Assembly: GCA_963717255.1 (NCBI GenBank)
Contig: CAVQVT010000009.1
Coordinates: 57,639-121,638 of the forward strand
Length of the DNA stretch: 64,000 nt
Source: CAIYQJ01 sp963717255
GTDB taxonomy: Bacteria; Chloroflexota; Limnocylindria; Limnocylindrales; CSP1-4
Reading direction: 5' to 3'
Below are positions 26,380-36,407 of the stretch, piece by piece. The stretch's first letter is position 1, and every line of letters starts with the position of its first letter. The notes under the pieces are model-generated. The model saw nothing but the letters and a program-made list of their open reading frames with translations, did no database searches and was not told the origin of the DNA. The translations under genes and the position numbers were made by a program.

Positions 26380-27099
26380 TCACGCCCGGAGCAGTCGCAT
26401 CCCGCACTTGGGACAGTAGAACGCTCGCTCCCTTCCCGCCGCGAATCCACAGCTGGGACAGACCAGCCCGCCGCCCGACCGGGCCGGCACCGAGGCCTCC
26501 TCGGCGGCGACCGGTCCCGCCGCGGACGCGGACTTCAGGCTCGTGACGATCGCGGAGAGCACGCGCGATGCGGCTCGGTCGGTATCCCCGCGGATGCCGC
26601 GGCCACCCCATCCGACGACGCCGCGCGCGATGAGGTCGCCCGTCGCTTCGTCCCAGTGGGCGGCGACTCCACCGACGATCGCGTCGAACCGCGGGTAGCC
26701 GGCCGTGTCCACCTCGCCGGCCAGCAGGCCGCACGCGAGGGTGTCGAAGGCCGGGTCGAGCGCCTCGACGGTCTCGAGCACCATCACGGCATGGCGGGCG
26801 ATGGGTCCCAACTCGCTGTTCGCGCTCACCCACTGGAAGGCCTCGGACGGCCGCTCGAGGTCCGGCGCGGCCTGGGCGAAGTCCACCGTCCGGGGCTGCA
26901 CGATCTCGACCGGCGTCAGCGACACGCCGGCGAGGATCCCCGGGAGCGACTGGAGGACGCCGGGGCCCGGCGGCATGTGGAGCCCCTCGCTGGACTTCGC
27001 GCCGTATGCGAGGCGCATCGAGTAGTCCCGGGCGTCGACGACCTCGGGCTGGGGCTCCGGCGTCGCCTCGACCGGCTTCTTCTTCCTGAACAGGCTCAC
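26380..27099 (-). CDS. Hypothetical protein with C-terminal zinc ribbon
   Basis: 239-residue protein of unknown family. It opens with a basic stretch (SLFRKKKPVE), continues with a globular region (for example LHMPPGPGVLQSLPGILAGV and SEAFQWVSANSELGPIARHAVMVLETVE), and closes with a double-CxxC zinc ribbon, CPSCGFAAGRERAFYCPKCG. The GTG start at 27099 has GAGGAC about eight bases upstream. It lies downstream of valS, with a gap of 52 bases, on the same strand. No catalytic motif is visible. Confidence 0.7.
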   Translation of the reverse strand: MSLFRKKKPVEATPEPQPEVVDARDYSMRLAYGAKSSEGLHMPPGPGVLQSLPGILAGVSLTPVEIVQPRTVDFAQAAPDLERPSEAFQWVSANSELGPIARHAVMVLETVEALDPAFDTLACGLLAGEVDTAGYPRFDAIVGGVAAHWDEATGDLIARGVVGWGGRGIRGDTDRAASRVLSAIVTSLKSASAAGPVAAEEASVPARSGGGLVCPSCGFAAGRERAFYCPKCGMRLLRA

Positions 27100-27151
27100 G
27101 GCTCGCGTCCTCCAGCGTCCGCGCCATCGTAGCGACTCCGCGCCCGACGCC

Positions 27152-29872
27152 CTAGCCCCGGAGGCGCTCCCGGAGCCTCGCCGCGAGATCGGCGAGCTCG
27201 GCCTCGCGCGCACGGGCTCCGTCGACGACCGGCCCCGGCGCCTTCTCGACGAACGCGGGGTTCCCCAGGCGGGCCCGCGCGCTCGCGAGGAGCGCCTCCG
27301 TCTCGGCGAGCTCGCGCTCCAGGCGCGCGCGCTCGCGCTCGGCGCCGTCGTCCCCGCCGGCCGTCGGCTGGACGACCGCCTCGGTCGGCCCCGCGATCGC
27401 CGCGAGCGAGCCCGGCACGCGCGCATCCGCGAGGTCGCCGGCCGACGCGACCCGGACGAGCGGGCGTGCACGCGCGAGGCGCTCGATCGCCGGCTCGAGC
27501 GCATCCCAGGCGACCGCGAGGTCCTCGCCGACCGCCACCTGGACGGGCAGCCACGCGGCGGGCTCGATCCGCGCCTCGCTGCGGGCGTTGCGGATGGCCC
27601 GGACGAGGTCGATCGCGGCCGCGACCGGGGCTTCCGCACCCGGGTCGATCTCGCCGGGCTCGGGCCACCGCGCGACGATCAGCAGGTCCGGGTCGTCGTC
27701 CGCGTGCGGCAGCTCGCCCCAGATCGCCTCGGTGACGAACGGGATGACCGGGTGGAGCAGCCGCAGGTAGGTGTCGAGCGCCTCGACCATCGTCCACCAC
27801 GTCGCCTCGCGATCCGCCGGGGCGATCGCGGGGTCGCCCAGCCGGACCTTCGCCAGCTCGATCGCCCAGTCGCAGTAGTCGCTCCAGGTCGCGTCGTACA
27901 GCAGCCGCGTGACGTCGGCGAACGCGTACTCACCGAGCGCGCGGTCCACCTCGGCGACGGTCGTCGCGACCCGGCTCCTCAGCCACCGCTCCGCGGGACC
28001 CAGGCGCGCGAGGTCCGGCGCCCGCCGGGGCGTCCCGGCGGCGATGGTATCGGGCCGCGCGCCCAGCAGCCAGCGCGCCGCGTTCCAGAGCTTGTTCGTG
28101 AAGTTGCGCGCGTTCGCCAGCTTCTCGGCGCTGAATCGCTGGTCGTTGCCCGGAGCCGCGCCGTGGACGAGCGCGAAGCGCAGCGCGTCGGCCCCGGACT
28201 CGTCGATCGCCTCCAGCGGGTCGACGACGTTGCCCTTCGTCTTCGACATCTTCTGGCCGTACGGGTCGCGCACGAGGCCGGAGAGGTAGACGATCGAGAA
28301 GGGCGGCTCGCCCATCAGGTGGATGCCCAGCATCATCATCCGGGCGACCCAGAAGAAGATGATGTCGTAGGCGGTCTCCATGACCGTGCCCGGGTAGTAG
28401 CGCGCGAGGTCTCCGGTCTCGTCCGGCCAGCCGAGCGTCGAGAACGGCCACAGGCCCGAGCTGAACCACGTGTCGAAGATGTCCGGGTCCTGGACGAGGT
28501 CGGCGGCCGGCCTCCCGCAGACGTCGCAGGATGCCGGACCGCCCGTGTCGGCCGAGACGGTCACGTGGCCGTCGGGGCAGTACCACGCCGGGATCCGGTG
28601 GCCCCACCAGAGCTGCCGGCTCACGTTCCAGTCGCGGATCTCCGTCAGCCAGTGCTCCCAGACCTTCTCGAAGCGCTCAGGGAGGATCACGGTCTCCCGC
28701 GACCGCGTGGCCGCGAGGGCGGCCTCGGCCAGCGGCTGCGTCCGGACGAACCACTGGGTCTTGAGGCGCGGCTCGACGACGTCGTGGCTCCGCTGGCAGC
28801 GCCCGATGACCATCTCGTGGGGCTTGGCCGCCACCAGGTCGCCCCGGGCCTCGAGGTCGGCGAGGATCCGCTGACGGGCCTCGTAGCGGTCGAGGCCCGC
28901 GTACGCGCCGCCGGCGGCGGAGATCCGGCCGTCGTCCTCCAGGACGTCGACGACCGGAAGCCCGTGGCGCTTCCCCGTGGCCGCGTCGTCGTGGTCGTGG
29001 GCCGGGGTGATCTTCACCGCGCCGGTCCCGAACGCCGGGTCCACCGCCGCGTCGGCGATGACCGGCACGTCGCGCTCCACGAACGGGATCCGGACCGTCC
29101 GGCCCACGAGTGCCCGGTGGCGTTCGTCGTCCGGGTGGACGGCGACGCCGGTGTCACCGAGGATCGTCTCCGGGCGTGTCGTCGCGACGTCGACCCCCTC
29201 GGCGATCGGCCGACCGGTCGCGGGGTCCGCCAGGTGGTAGCGGATGGTCCAGAGCGTGCCGGTCTCGGGCGTCGCGACGACCTCCAGGTCGGAGAGGCTC
29301 GTCCGGCACCCCGGGCACCAGTTGATGAGAGTCTCCGCGCGGTACGCGAGCCCCTCGCGGTGGAGGCGCAGGAAGGCCTCTCGGACCGCGCGGCTCGACG
29401 CCTCGTCCATCGTGAAGCGCAGCCGGCTCCAGTCGGCCGAGGCGCCCACTCGGCGCTGCTGGGCGAGGATGACCCCCTGCGTCTCCTCGACGAAGCGTCC
29501 CATCCGCTCGAGGTAGCGATCGCGGCCCAGGCTCGCGCGGGTGTCACCCTCCGCGGCGATCACCCGGTCGAGGACGACCTGCGCGGCGATCGAGGCGTGG
29601 TCGAGCCCGGGCAGGAAGAGCGCGGGGCGGCCCTGCATCCGCGCGTGGCGGATCAACAGGTCCTCGACGGTCGACCGCTGGGCGTGGCCGAGATGGAGCG
29701 AGCCGGTGACGTTCGGCGGCGGCTGGATGATGACGAACGGCGGCGCGCCGGCGTCGGCGCGCGAACCCGCCCCGTCGGGCGCGAACACGTCGGCCGCCAG
29801 CCACCGGTCGTAGATCGCCGACTCGACCTCGGCGGGACGGTAGGCCGACGCGAGCCTCTTCTCCTCGCTCAC
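27152..29872 (-). CDS. valS: Valyl-tRNA synthetase
   Basis: Class I aminoacyl-tRNA synthetase of 906 residues charging tRNA-Val. The HIGH motif is HLGH at residues 60-63 (PPPNVTGSLHLGHA), the KMSKS motif is KMSKT near residue 540, and the editing domain lies between (TTRPETILGDTGVAVHP). The anticodon-binding domain includes YCDWAIELAK, and a C-terminal coiled coil (ERARLERELAETEALLASA) is complete. Zinc-type cysteine pairs are present in the catalytic core (NWCPGC; CDVC). GTG start, one base after the clpX stop, so co-transcription with clpX is likely. Confidence 0.97.
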   Translation of the reverse strand: MSEEKRLASAYRPAEVESAIYDRWLAADVFAPDGAGSRADAGAPPFVIIQPPPNVTGSLHLGHAQRSTVEDLLIRHARMQGRPALFLPGLDHASIAAQVVLDRVIAAEGDTRASLGRDRYLERMGRFVEETQGVILAQQRRVGASADWSRLRFTMDEASSRAVREAFLRLHREGLAYRAETLINWCPGCRTSLSDLEVVATPETGTLWTIRYHLADPATGRPIAEGVDVATTRPETILGDTGVAVHPDDERHRALVGRTVRIPFVERDVPVIADAAVDPAFGTGAVKITPAHDHDDAATGKRHGLPVVDVLEDDGRISAAGGAYAGLDRYEARQRILADLEARGDLVAAKPHEMVIGRCQRSHDVVEPRLKTQWFVRTQPLAEAALAATRSRETVILPERFEKVWEHWLTEIRDWNVSRQLWWGHRIPAWYCPDGHVTVSADTGGPASCDVCGRPAADLVQDPDIFDTWFSSGLWPFSTLGWPDETGDLARYYPGTVMETAYDIIFFWVARMMMLGIHLMGEPPFSIVYLSGLVRDPYGQKMSKTKGNVVDPLEAIDESGADALRFALVHGAAPGNDQRFSAEKLANARNFTNKLWNAARWLLGARPDTIAAGTPRRAPDLARLGPAERWLRSRVATTVAEVDRALGEYAFADVTRLLYDATWSDYCDWAIELAKVRLGDPAIAPADREATWWTMVEALDTYLRLLHPVIPFVTEAIWGELPHADDDPDLLIVARWPEPGEIDPGAEAPVAAAIDLVRAIRNARSEARIEPAAWLPVQVAVGEDLAVAWDALEPAIERLARARPLVRVASAGDLADARVPGSLAAIAGPTEAVVQPTAGGDDGAERERARLERELAETEALLASARARLGNPAFVEKAPGPVVDGARAREAELADLAARLRERLRG

Positions 29873-29873
29873 C

Positions 29874-31175
<1,302 letters not shown>

Positions 31176-31220
31176 CCCGTCCTCCCCGTCCTCTGCCCGC
31201 TCTCGCCCGGTCGCGATCCG

Positions 31221-31925
31221 TCAGGCGGCGCCGGACGGCTCGTCCGAGCCGCCCTTGCCCTTGCCGCCCTTACCGGGGCGGTCGGCGGGTGCCGCCGGCT
31301 CCTCCGCCAGCGCCTGCGCCTGGGCGAGCGCCCTGGCTGCAGCGACCGACGGCGGGTAGTAGACCGCGTCGATGATGCCGTACTCCTTGGCCTCCTCGGG
31401 CGACATGAAGAAGTCGCGCTCCGTGTCCTTCACGATCCGGTCGAGCGACTGGCCCGTGTGCCGAGCGAGGATCTCGTGGAGCATCCCCACGAGGTGCTCC
31501 CACTCACGCATCTGGATGAGCGCGTCCGGCGGGCTCCCGCGGAAGCCGCCGTAGCCCTGGTGGATCATCACGCGACTGTGCGGCAGCGCGTAGCGCTTCC
31601 CGGTCGTGCCCGCCGCCATCAGGACGGCCGCCATCGACGCCGCCATCCCGATGCAGATCGTGGAGACCGGGGCCTTCACGTACTGCATCGTGTCGTAGAT
31701 CGCGAGCCCCGCGGTGACCGATCCGCCGGGCGAGTTGACGTAGAGGCTGATGTCCTTCTCCGGGTCCTCGGAATCGAGGAAGAGGAGCTGGGCGATGACG
31801 AGGTTGGCGATCGTGTCCTCGACGGCGTCGCCGAGGAAGATGATCCGCTCCTTCAGCAGGCGAGAGTAGATGTCGTACGCCCGCTCGCCGCGGCTCGACG
31901 ACTCGATGACCATCGGGACGAGCAT
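31221..31925 (-). CDS. clpP: ATP-dependent Clp protease proteolytic subunit ClpP
   Basis: Serine protease subunit forming the tetradecameric chamber; 234 residues. The catalytic triad Ser97 (GMAASMAA), His122 (MIHQG) and Asp171 (RDFFMS) falls at the same numbers as in the E. coli mature enzyme. The mature-like N-terminus MLVPMVIESSSRGERAYDIY shows almost no propeptide. The C-terminus carries an additional Ala/Gly/Lys-rich tail (about 35 residues, KGGKGKGG) absent from most ClpPs. ATG with AGGAGG seven bases upstream. It lies 35 bases after tig. Confidence 0.97.
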   Translation of the reverse strand: MLVPMVIESSSRGERAYDIYSRLLKERIIFLGDAVEDTIANLVIAQLLFLDSEDPEKDISLYVNSPGGSVTAGLAIYDTMQYVKAPVSTICIGMAASMAAVLMAAGTTGKRYALPHSRVMIHQGYGGFRGSPPDALIQMREWEHLVGMLHEILARHTGQSLDRIVKDTERDFFMSPEEAKEYGIIDAVYYPPSVAAARALAQAQALAEEPAAPADRPGKGGKGKGGSDEPSGAA

Positions 31926-31960
31926 GTTCCGTCCTCCTGCCGCGGCTTCTGCGCGCCCGG

Positions 31961-33310
31961 TCACGCGTGGGACCCCGGCGTCTCGCCGGGATCCTCGACG
32001 TGCGGGAGCGCCGGATGATCGGGATGCGCGGCGAGCCACTCGTCGATGATCCTCTCGACGACGAGCGACCGCCGGATCGAGCTGCGCAGGGAGGCACGTG
32101 CCCGCTCGGAGCCGACGTATTCGACGAGGCGGGGGTTGGCGGCGTAGCGCTCGCGCGCCTCGGCGACCTCGGCCTCGATCCGCTCGGGGGGCACCTCGAC
32201 GCCCTCGGCATCGGCGACGCGCGAGAGCACGAGCAGCGTCTTCACGCGCCGCTCGGCGTCCGGGCGCATCTCCCCGTGCATCTCCTCGGCGGTCTTGCCC
32301 GTCACCTGCAGGTACGCCTCCTCGGCGATCCCCTGGCGGGCGAGCGCGGCCTTCATCTCGTCGTGCATCACCTCGACCTCCTCGTCCACGAGGATGTCGG
32401 GCGGGTCCACGGTCGCGTTCGCCACCGCGTACTCGATGATGCGGTCCGCGAACCGGTGCCGGGCGCGGTCCAGGGCGTTGCGCTCGAGCCGGCGCTGGAC
32501 CTCGACCCGCAGCGCCGCCATGTCGGCATAGTCGCCGACCGACCGGGCGAACTCGTCGTCCGCCGCGGGGGCGACCTTCTCGCGCAGCTCCTTGACGGTC
32601 GCGCTGAAGTGCGCCTGCTGCCCTGCGAGCTCGGCCTCCGGGTAGTCCTCCGGGAAGGTCACGTCGAACTCGACCGGCTCGCCGATGGTCGCGCCGACGA
32701 GCGCCTCCTCGAACCCGGGGATGAAGCGGCCGTCGCCGACGATGATCGGGGCGCGCTCCGAGGAACCGCCTTCGAAGGGGACGCCGTCGCGGGTCCCCAC
32801 GAAGCCGATGATCGCGTAGTCGCCTTCGCGGACGGGACGGTCCTCGACCGGGTCCAGGCGCGCCTGCTGGTCGCACAGCTCGTCCACGACCTTGTCCACC
32901 TTCGCGTCGTCGATCTCGTCGATCTCCGGAGCGAACGGGAAGCTCCGGTAGTCGCCGAGCGCGACCTCCGGGGGGACGGCAACGGTCGCCTTGAAGAGGA
33001 CGGGCTTGCCCTCCTCGGCCTGGACGACCTCGATGGAGGCGCGGGCGAGCGGGACGGTGGAGGTCTCGATGATGGCCTCGCGGTAGGCCGACTCGACCAG
33101 CCTCTCGACGGCGTCGTCGAGGACCGCGCCGTCGCCGAGGACGCGCTCGAGCATGGCGCGCGGCGCCTTGCCTGGGCGGAAGCCGGGGACGCGCGTCCGG
33201 CGGGAGAGGCGGCGGACCGACTCGGCGACCTCGCGGTCGAGCCGGTCGGCGGGGACCTCCACCTCGAGGAGGACGGAGCTGTGGGGCGCGGGGGCAGTGG
33301 TGACGTTCAT
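31961..33310 (-). CDS. tig: Trigger factor
   Basis: Ribosome-bound folding chaperone and peptidyl-prolyl isomerase, 449 residues. The ribosome-docking signature is seen as RTRVPGFRPGKAPRAMLE. The FKBP-like domain has GDYAIIGFVG and IPGFEEALVGATIGE. The C-terminal helical arms run through VDPPDILVDEEVEVMHDEM. An extended -10 element lies only nine bases upstream of the ATG, so the mRNA is likely almost leaderless. First gene of the tig-clpP-clpX-valS block. Confidence 0.97.
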   Translation of the reverse strand: MNVTTAPAPHSSVLLEVEVPADRLDREVAESVRRLSRRTRVPGFRPGKAPRAMLERVLGDGAVLDDAVERLVESAYREAIIETSTVPLARASIEVVQAEEGKPVLFKATVAVPPEVALGDYRSFPFAPEIDEIDDAKVDKVVDELCDQQARLDPVEDRPVREGDYAIIGFVGTRDGVPFEGGSSERAPIIVGDGRFIPGFEEALVGATIGEPVEFDVTFPEDYPEAELAGQQAHFSATVKELREKVAPAADDEFARSVGDYADMAALRVEVQRRLERNALDRARHRFADRIIEYAVANATVDPPDILVDEEVEVMHDEMKAALARQGIAEEAYLQVTGKTAEEMHGEMRPDAERRVKTLLVLSRVADAEGVEVPPERIEAEVAEARERYAANPRLVEYVGSERARASLRSSIRRSLVVERIIDEWLAAHPDHPALPHVEDPGETPGSHA

Positions 33311-33319
33311 CGCCGGCCG

Positions 33320-33328
33320 ATGATAGCA
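33320..33328 (-). promoter_or_regulatory. Extended -10 promoter of the tig operon
   Basis: Minus-strand TGC TATCAT, nine bases before the tig ATG at 33310. Transcription would start about two to three bases before the start codon, and no Shine-Dalgarno sequence is visible. Confidence 0.55.
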
Positions 33329-33387
33329 GCGGGGCACCCGCCCCGGCCGCCGCGCCCGGGGGGTCGACCCGCGCGGCTGGCTTCTCG

Positions 33388-33472
33388 TGGGCGAGGTCGG
33401 GGTCGAACCGACACGTCCCTCGCGGGACACCGGCTCCTAAGGCCGGCGCGTCTGCCATTCCGCCACTCGCCC
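33388..33472 (-). tRNA. tRNA-Leu (anticodon UAG)
   Basis: 85-base gene on the minus strand. The acceptor arms GGGCGAG and CTCGCCC pair perfectly over seven bases with discriminator A. The anticodon loop CTTAGGA gives anticodon TAG between pairing arms GCCGG and CCGGT. The long variable arm (GTCCCGCGAGGGAC) marks a class II tRNA as expected for leucine, and the T-arm reads TCGGTTCGACCCCGA. CCA is not encoded (ACGA follows). Confidence 0.95.
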
Positions 33473-33482
33473 GGCGGCGAGT

Positions 33483-34442
33483 TTACCGCGGCGGCTCCTG
33501 TGCCGACCCGGCACGCGGGGGGCGGCCGCCCTGCGCGGAGCCGCCGGCCCCCGTCGCCGTTGCGGGACGCGCGGCCGTCGCCTTCGCGGCCTCGGCCTCC
33601 GCGATCCGCGCGTCGTTCCGCGCCCGGATCTTCGCGAGCTCGCGCTCCTTCACGACCGGGTCCACGTCCAGGAGGCGCGACGTCAGCCGCCGCGCGAGAT
33701 CGAGCCCGAGCGGCAGGAAGAGGGACCTGTTCGCGAGCCGCTGGAGTCGGCCGGGGCGCGGCTTCGCTCCCGCGGAGGCGATCATGTCGGCGAGCTCCTG
33801 CGCCGCGGTCCCGTCATCGCCGAGAGAGCGGAGCATCCCGTCGAGCGCGGCCGGGAGGGACGGTCGGATGGCGCGCGGGACGACACGCCTGCGGACGTAC
33901 TTCCAGACGCGCCCCGGACCGCCGAGGAGGACGAACCCGGTGCCGGCCGCGAGTCCCGCGATCTGCACCGGCTGGCGCGTGAGCGACGACCGGACGTCGA
34001 GCGCCGCGCGGCCGCGCGCCTCGAGCTCCTCCATCTCGCCATAGAAGGCCGAGCGCGACGCCCGCACCTCTGCGAGCTGCGCCGCGAGCAGCGCCTCGCG
34101 CTCCAGACGGAGCTCGGGCGTGAGCTTCGGCATGTTGTCGACGGCCTCGCCGACCGCGTCGGCGGCGTCCGTCGCGGCGTGGACCCCGCCGGCGACGGCG
34201 GCCACCCGGTCGGTCACGCCGGAGAGCGCCGGGACGGCATCGCCGACCGAGTCGGCCGCCCGCTCCACGCTCCCTGCGGCGTCCCCGACGTCGGCGACGG
34301 CCGCGCGCACGGGCATCTGCTGGTCGGCCACGCCGGCCGCCTGCGCCGTCGAGTCTGCCGCCTTCGCGACCGCGTCCGCGGCCGACGACAGGGCCGCCCG
34401 CGCCTCGTCAGCCTTCGGATCGCCCACGGGCTGCCCGCTCAT
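33483..34442 (-). CDS. Hypothetical coiled-coil protein paired with holin-like membrane protein
   Basis: 319-residue protein without a recognised family. Residues 1-110 are Ala/Asp-rich heptad-like repeats (AADAVAKAADSTAQAAGVAD, DAAGSVERAADSVGDAVPAL), suggesting an amphipathic or coiled region. A helical block LRLEREALLAAQLAEVRASR follows, then one hydrophobic stretch (IAGLAAGTGFVLLGG) and a basic C-terminal half ending in an Ala/Gly/Pro tail. The ATG overlaps the stop of the holin-like gene by four bases. This pairing recalls the DUF3618-plus-holin gene pairs of Actinobacteria, but the match is only in layout. Confidence 0.65.
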   Translation of the reverse strand: MSGQPVGDPKADEARAALSSAADAVAKAADSTAQAAGVADQQMPVRAAVADVGDAAGSVERAADSVGDAVPALSGVTDRVAAVAGGVHAATDAADAVGEAVDNMPKLTPELRLEREALLAAQLAEVRASRSAFYGEMEELEARGRAALDVRSSLTRQPVQIAGLAAGTGFVLLGGPGRVWKYVRRRVVPRAIRPSLPAALDGMLRSLGDDGTAAQELADMIASAGAKPRPGRLQRLANRSLFLPLGLDLARRLTSRLLDVDPVVKERELAKIRARNDARIAEAEAAKATAARPATATGAGGSAQGGRPPRAGSAQEPPR

Positions 34443-35470
34443 CGGCCACCCCTCCGGCCCGGCATCGATGGCATGTCGGGCAGGCGCAGCTTGACCTGCT
34501 CGATCGTCCCCTGGAAGACCTCGATCGTGAGGCCCGGCCAGTACTGGGCCGTGTAGGCATCGAAGTCATAGGTGCCGTCCATGAGCGGCCGCGCGGCGAA
34601 CACCGGCCACAGCGCGAGCGTGACCGCGACCCCGATGCCGGCGGCACACTCGACGGAGAACGTGATGGCAGTGAACGCGCAGAACGCGCCAAGGGCAAGC
34701 GCGCCGGCGATCAGGCCGCCGATGGCCCCGGAGAACGAGCGGCCCTTCCAGATCCCGATGACGAGACCCAGGACCGCGCCGACGATGGCGCCGATGGCCG
34801 CGGCGATCGCGAGCGGCCGGTACGCGGGGTCGATGTCGAGCGTTGTCTGGACGTCCACCTGGTCACCGACCCAGGCCCACGCCGCGTGCGGCAGGTTGAG
34901 GAAGAGGACCCCGCCGACGAGGAAGCCGACGGCGGCGGCCGCCACGAGCGTCCAGCCGAGCCGCGCAGCGGAGAAGTCGAGTGCCCGCAGCACGAGGGCG
35001 ACGGCGACCGCGAGGCCGAACAGGACGGCGTGGAGGATCCCCCAGCCCATCGACCCGAAGATCCACTCGCCGAGGAAGAGCGGCGTCCCGACGGTCGCGA
35101 CGAGGGCGGCGAAGATGACGAGGGCGAGCGCCCCGGCGACGAGCGCGAGGGTGACCTTCGCCTTGTCGGCGATGAGCCCGATCTCGGCCTTCGCCAGCGC
35201 GACGTGGGCGTCGATCATCCGCCTGAGTGCCGCCCGGGCCATCCCGACCTCGTAGCGGACCCCGCGGGCGCCCGCCGCCGGACCGCCTGCCGAGGGGTCG
35301 TCGGGCGCGGCCGCGTCGCCGGGCGGAGGCATGCCGGGACCGGCGGGCGGAGGCATGCCGGGACCGGCGGGCGGAGGCGTGCCGGGACCGGCGGGGGGCG
35401 TGGGCCCCCCGGCGGGCGGGAGAGCGCCGCCGGGAGCGGGTCGCGGCGTGTCGTCGGCGGGATCGCTCAG
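34439..35470 (-). CDS. Phage_holin_3_6-like membrane protein, apparent CTG start
   Basis: Integral membrane protein. After a Pro/Gly-rich N-terminus a holin-family helical hairpin is seen (LAKAEIGLIADKAKVTLALV, ALVIFAALVATVGTPLFLGE, ILHAVLFGLAVAVALVL). At least four further helices follow, giving about 343 residues. Such chromosomal proteins are called holin-like, but nothing else here is phage-derived. In-frame upstream candidates lie before a predicted extended -10 at 35533-35525. The first start consistent with that promoter is CTG at 35470, with AGGGAGA seven bases upstream. A start at a later ATG in the proline repeats is the alternative. Overlaps the downstream gene by four bases. Confidence 0.7.
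   Translation of the reverse strand: MSDPADDTPRPAPGGALPPAGGPTPPAGPGTPPPAGPGMPPPAGPGMPPPGDAAAPDDPSAGGPAAGARGVRYEVGMARAALRRMIDAHVALAKAEIGLIADKAKVTLALVAGALALVIFAALVATVGTPLFLGEWIFGSMGWGILHAVLFGLAVAVALVLRALDFSAARLGWTLVAAAAVGFLVGGVLFLNLPHAAWAWVGDQVDVQTTLDIDPAYRPLAIAAAIGAIVGAVLGLVIGIWKGRSFSGAIGGLIAGALALGAFCAFTAITFSVECAAGIGVAVTLALWPVFAARPLMDGTYDFDAYTAQYWPGLTIEVFQGTIEQVKLRLPDMPSMPGRRGGR
35321..35392 (-). repeat. Three tandem 24-bp repeats in the holin-like gene
   Basis: Three head-to-tail copies of a 24-base unit (35321, 35345, 35369), the third with one mismatch. They encode the eight-residue repeat PAGPGMPP in the N-terminal Pro/Gly region. Confidence 0.9.
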
Positions 35471-35524
35471 CTGACCATCTCCCTGGTGCGTCCGGACCGC
35501 GCAGGCGCGGGCGGGTCGGGAACG

Positions 35525-35533
35525 ATGATACCA
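35525..35533 (-). promoter_or_regulatory. Extended -10 promoter of the holin-like operon
   Basis: Minus-strand TGG TATCAT. The predicted start near 35518 leaves a 48-base leader with AGGGAGA before the CTG at 35470. It lies inside the open frame upstream, which argues against a start at the GTG at 35548. Confidence 0.45.
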
Positions 35534-35676
35534 GCGGCGCGGCGCCACGGAACCGCCTCACGGGCGCGTACGATGGGATCCGCGGCTGCCGAACGTCCCG
35601 ACGGATGTGGTCGTGGCGCGGCGGCGAAGGCTCGGAGAGCGGAGGCTTCGCCGAGCGGATCGAGGAGTCGGACGCC

Positions 35677-36327
35677 GTGTCGCGTGCCGTGACGATCGTC
35701 GTTCTCCTGTTCATCGCCTTCCTCACCGTCGGTGCCTCGAGCTGCGGCGCGGCGGAAAGGGACGAGGGCCCGCCGGAATCGACGCCCGTCTCGCAGGTGA
35801 CGGACGACGACACTGCGGTGCCGTCGGCGCCCGCCCTCGCGGCACCCAGCGACCAGGTGTTCTCCGTCGAGACACCAGCCCCGAGCGCTGCAGCGACCCC
35901 GGCCGTCACCATCCTGGTGCCGACCGCCGCCCCCACCCCCGACTTCTCCGGCGAGGCGGTCGCGCTCTTCTCGAACAGCAACGACGGCGTCATCCGCGAC
36001 GGGGCCACGGGCCCGGCAGAGCTCGTCATCGAGGCCCTCACCCGCGTCACGTACGTCCAGACGTATCACTGGCACAACGGCAAGGGCGTGACGCCAGGAA
36101 CGATCTCGATCACGGGCCCCGACGGGACGGTCTACGGGCCGTGGCAGGCGACAGGCACGGACGGCCAGGGCGGTGTGAAGAACGCCTACTGGGAGGCGAA
36201 GCCCATGGTGGAGCTTGAGCCCGGCACGTACCTCGTCGACGACTCCGATCCCGCGACGCGCGGGACGAACGACGGGATGGGCGGGATCGGGCAGACGATC
36301 GTGCACGGGATCGTCGCCGCGCCCTGA
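35677..36327 (+). CDS. Hypothetical secreted protein
   Basis: 216-residue exported protein, no family recognised. The N-terminus is a signal sequence (AVTIVVLLFIAFLTVGASSC); the Cys after ASS might be a weak lipobox. A Ser/Thr/Pro/Ala-rich linker follows, then a compact C-terminal domain with YVQTYHWHNGKG, ISITGPDGTVYGPW and VELEPGTYLVDDSDPATR, which reads like a beta-sandwich of the kind used for extracellular binding. The GTG at 35677 was preferred (GAGGAG nine bases upstream, directly before the signal helix); an ATG at 35605 adds 24 charged residues. Diverges from the holin-like operon. Confidence 0.7.
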   Translation: MSRAVTIVVLLFIAFLTVGASSCGAAERDEGPPESTPVSQVTDDDTAVPSAPALAAPSDQVFSVETPAPSAAATPAVTILVPTAAPTPDFSGEAVALFSNSNDGVIRDGATGPAELVIEALTRVTYVQTYHWHNGKGVTPGTISITGPDGTVYGPWQATGTDGQGGVKNAYWEAKPMVELEPGTYLVDDSDPATRGTNDGMGGIGQTIVHGIVAAP

Positions 36328-36407
36328 CGGGGCCGCGACGATCGGATGCTCCGGAGCATCGGAGACGCGGCCCATGCGGTCATCGAACCGGCTGGCCGCG
36401 CGGGCCG

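Noticed and set aside
34439..35470. Prophage remnant because of the holin-like domain
   Set aside because: No endolysin, integrase, capsid or attachment sites nearby; such holin-like proteins are common in bacterial chromosomes of this type.
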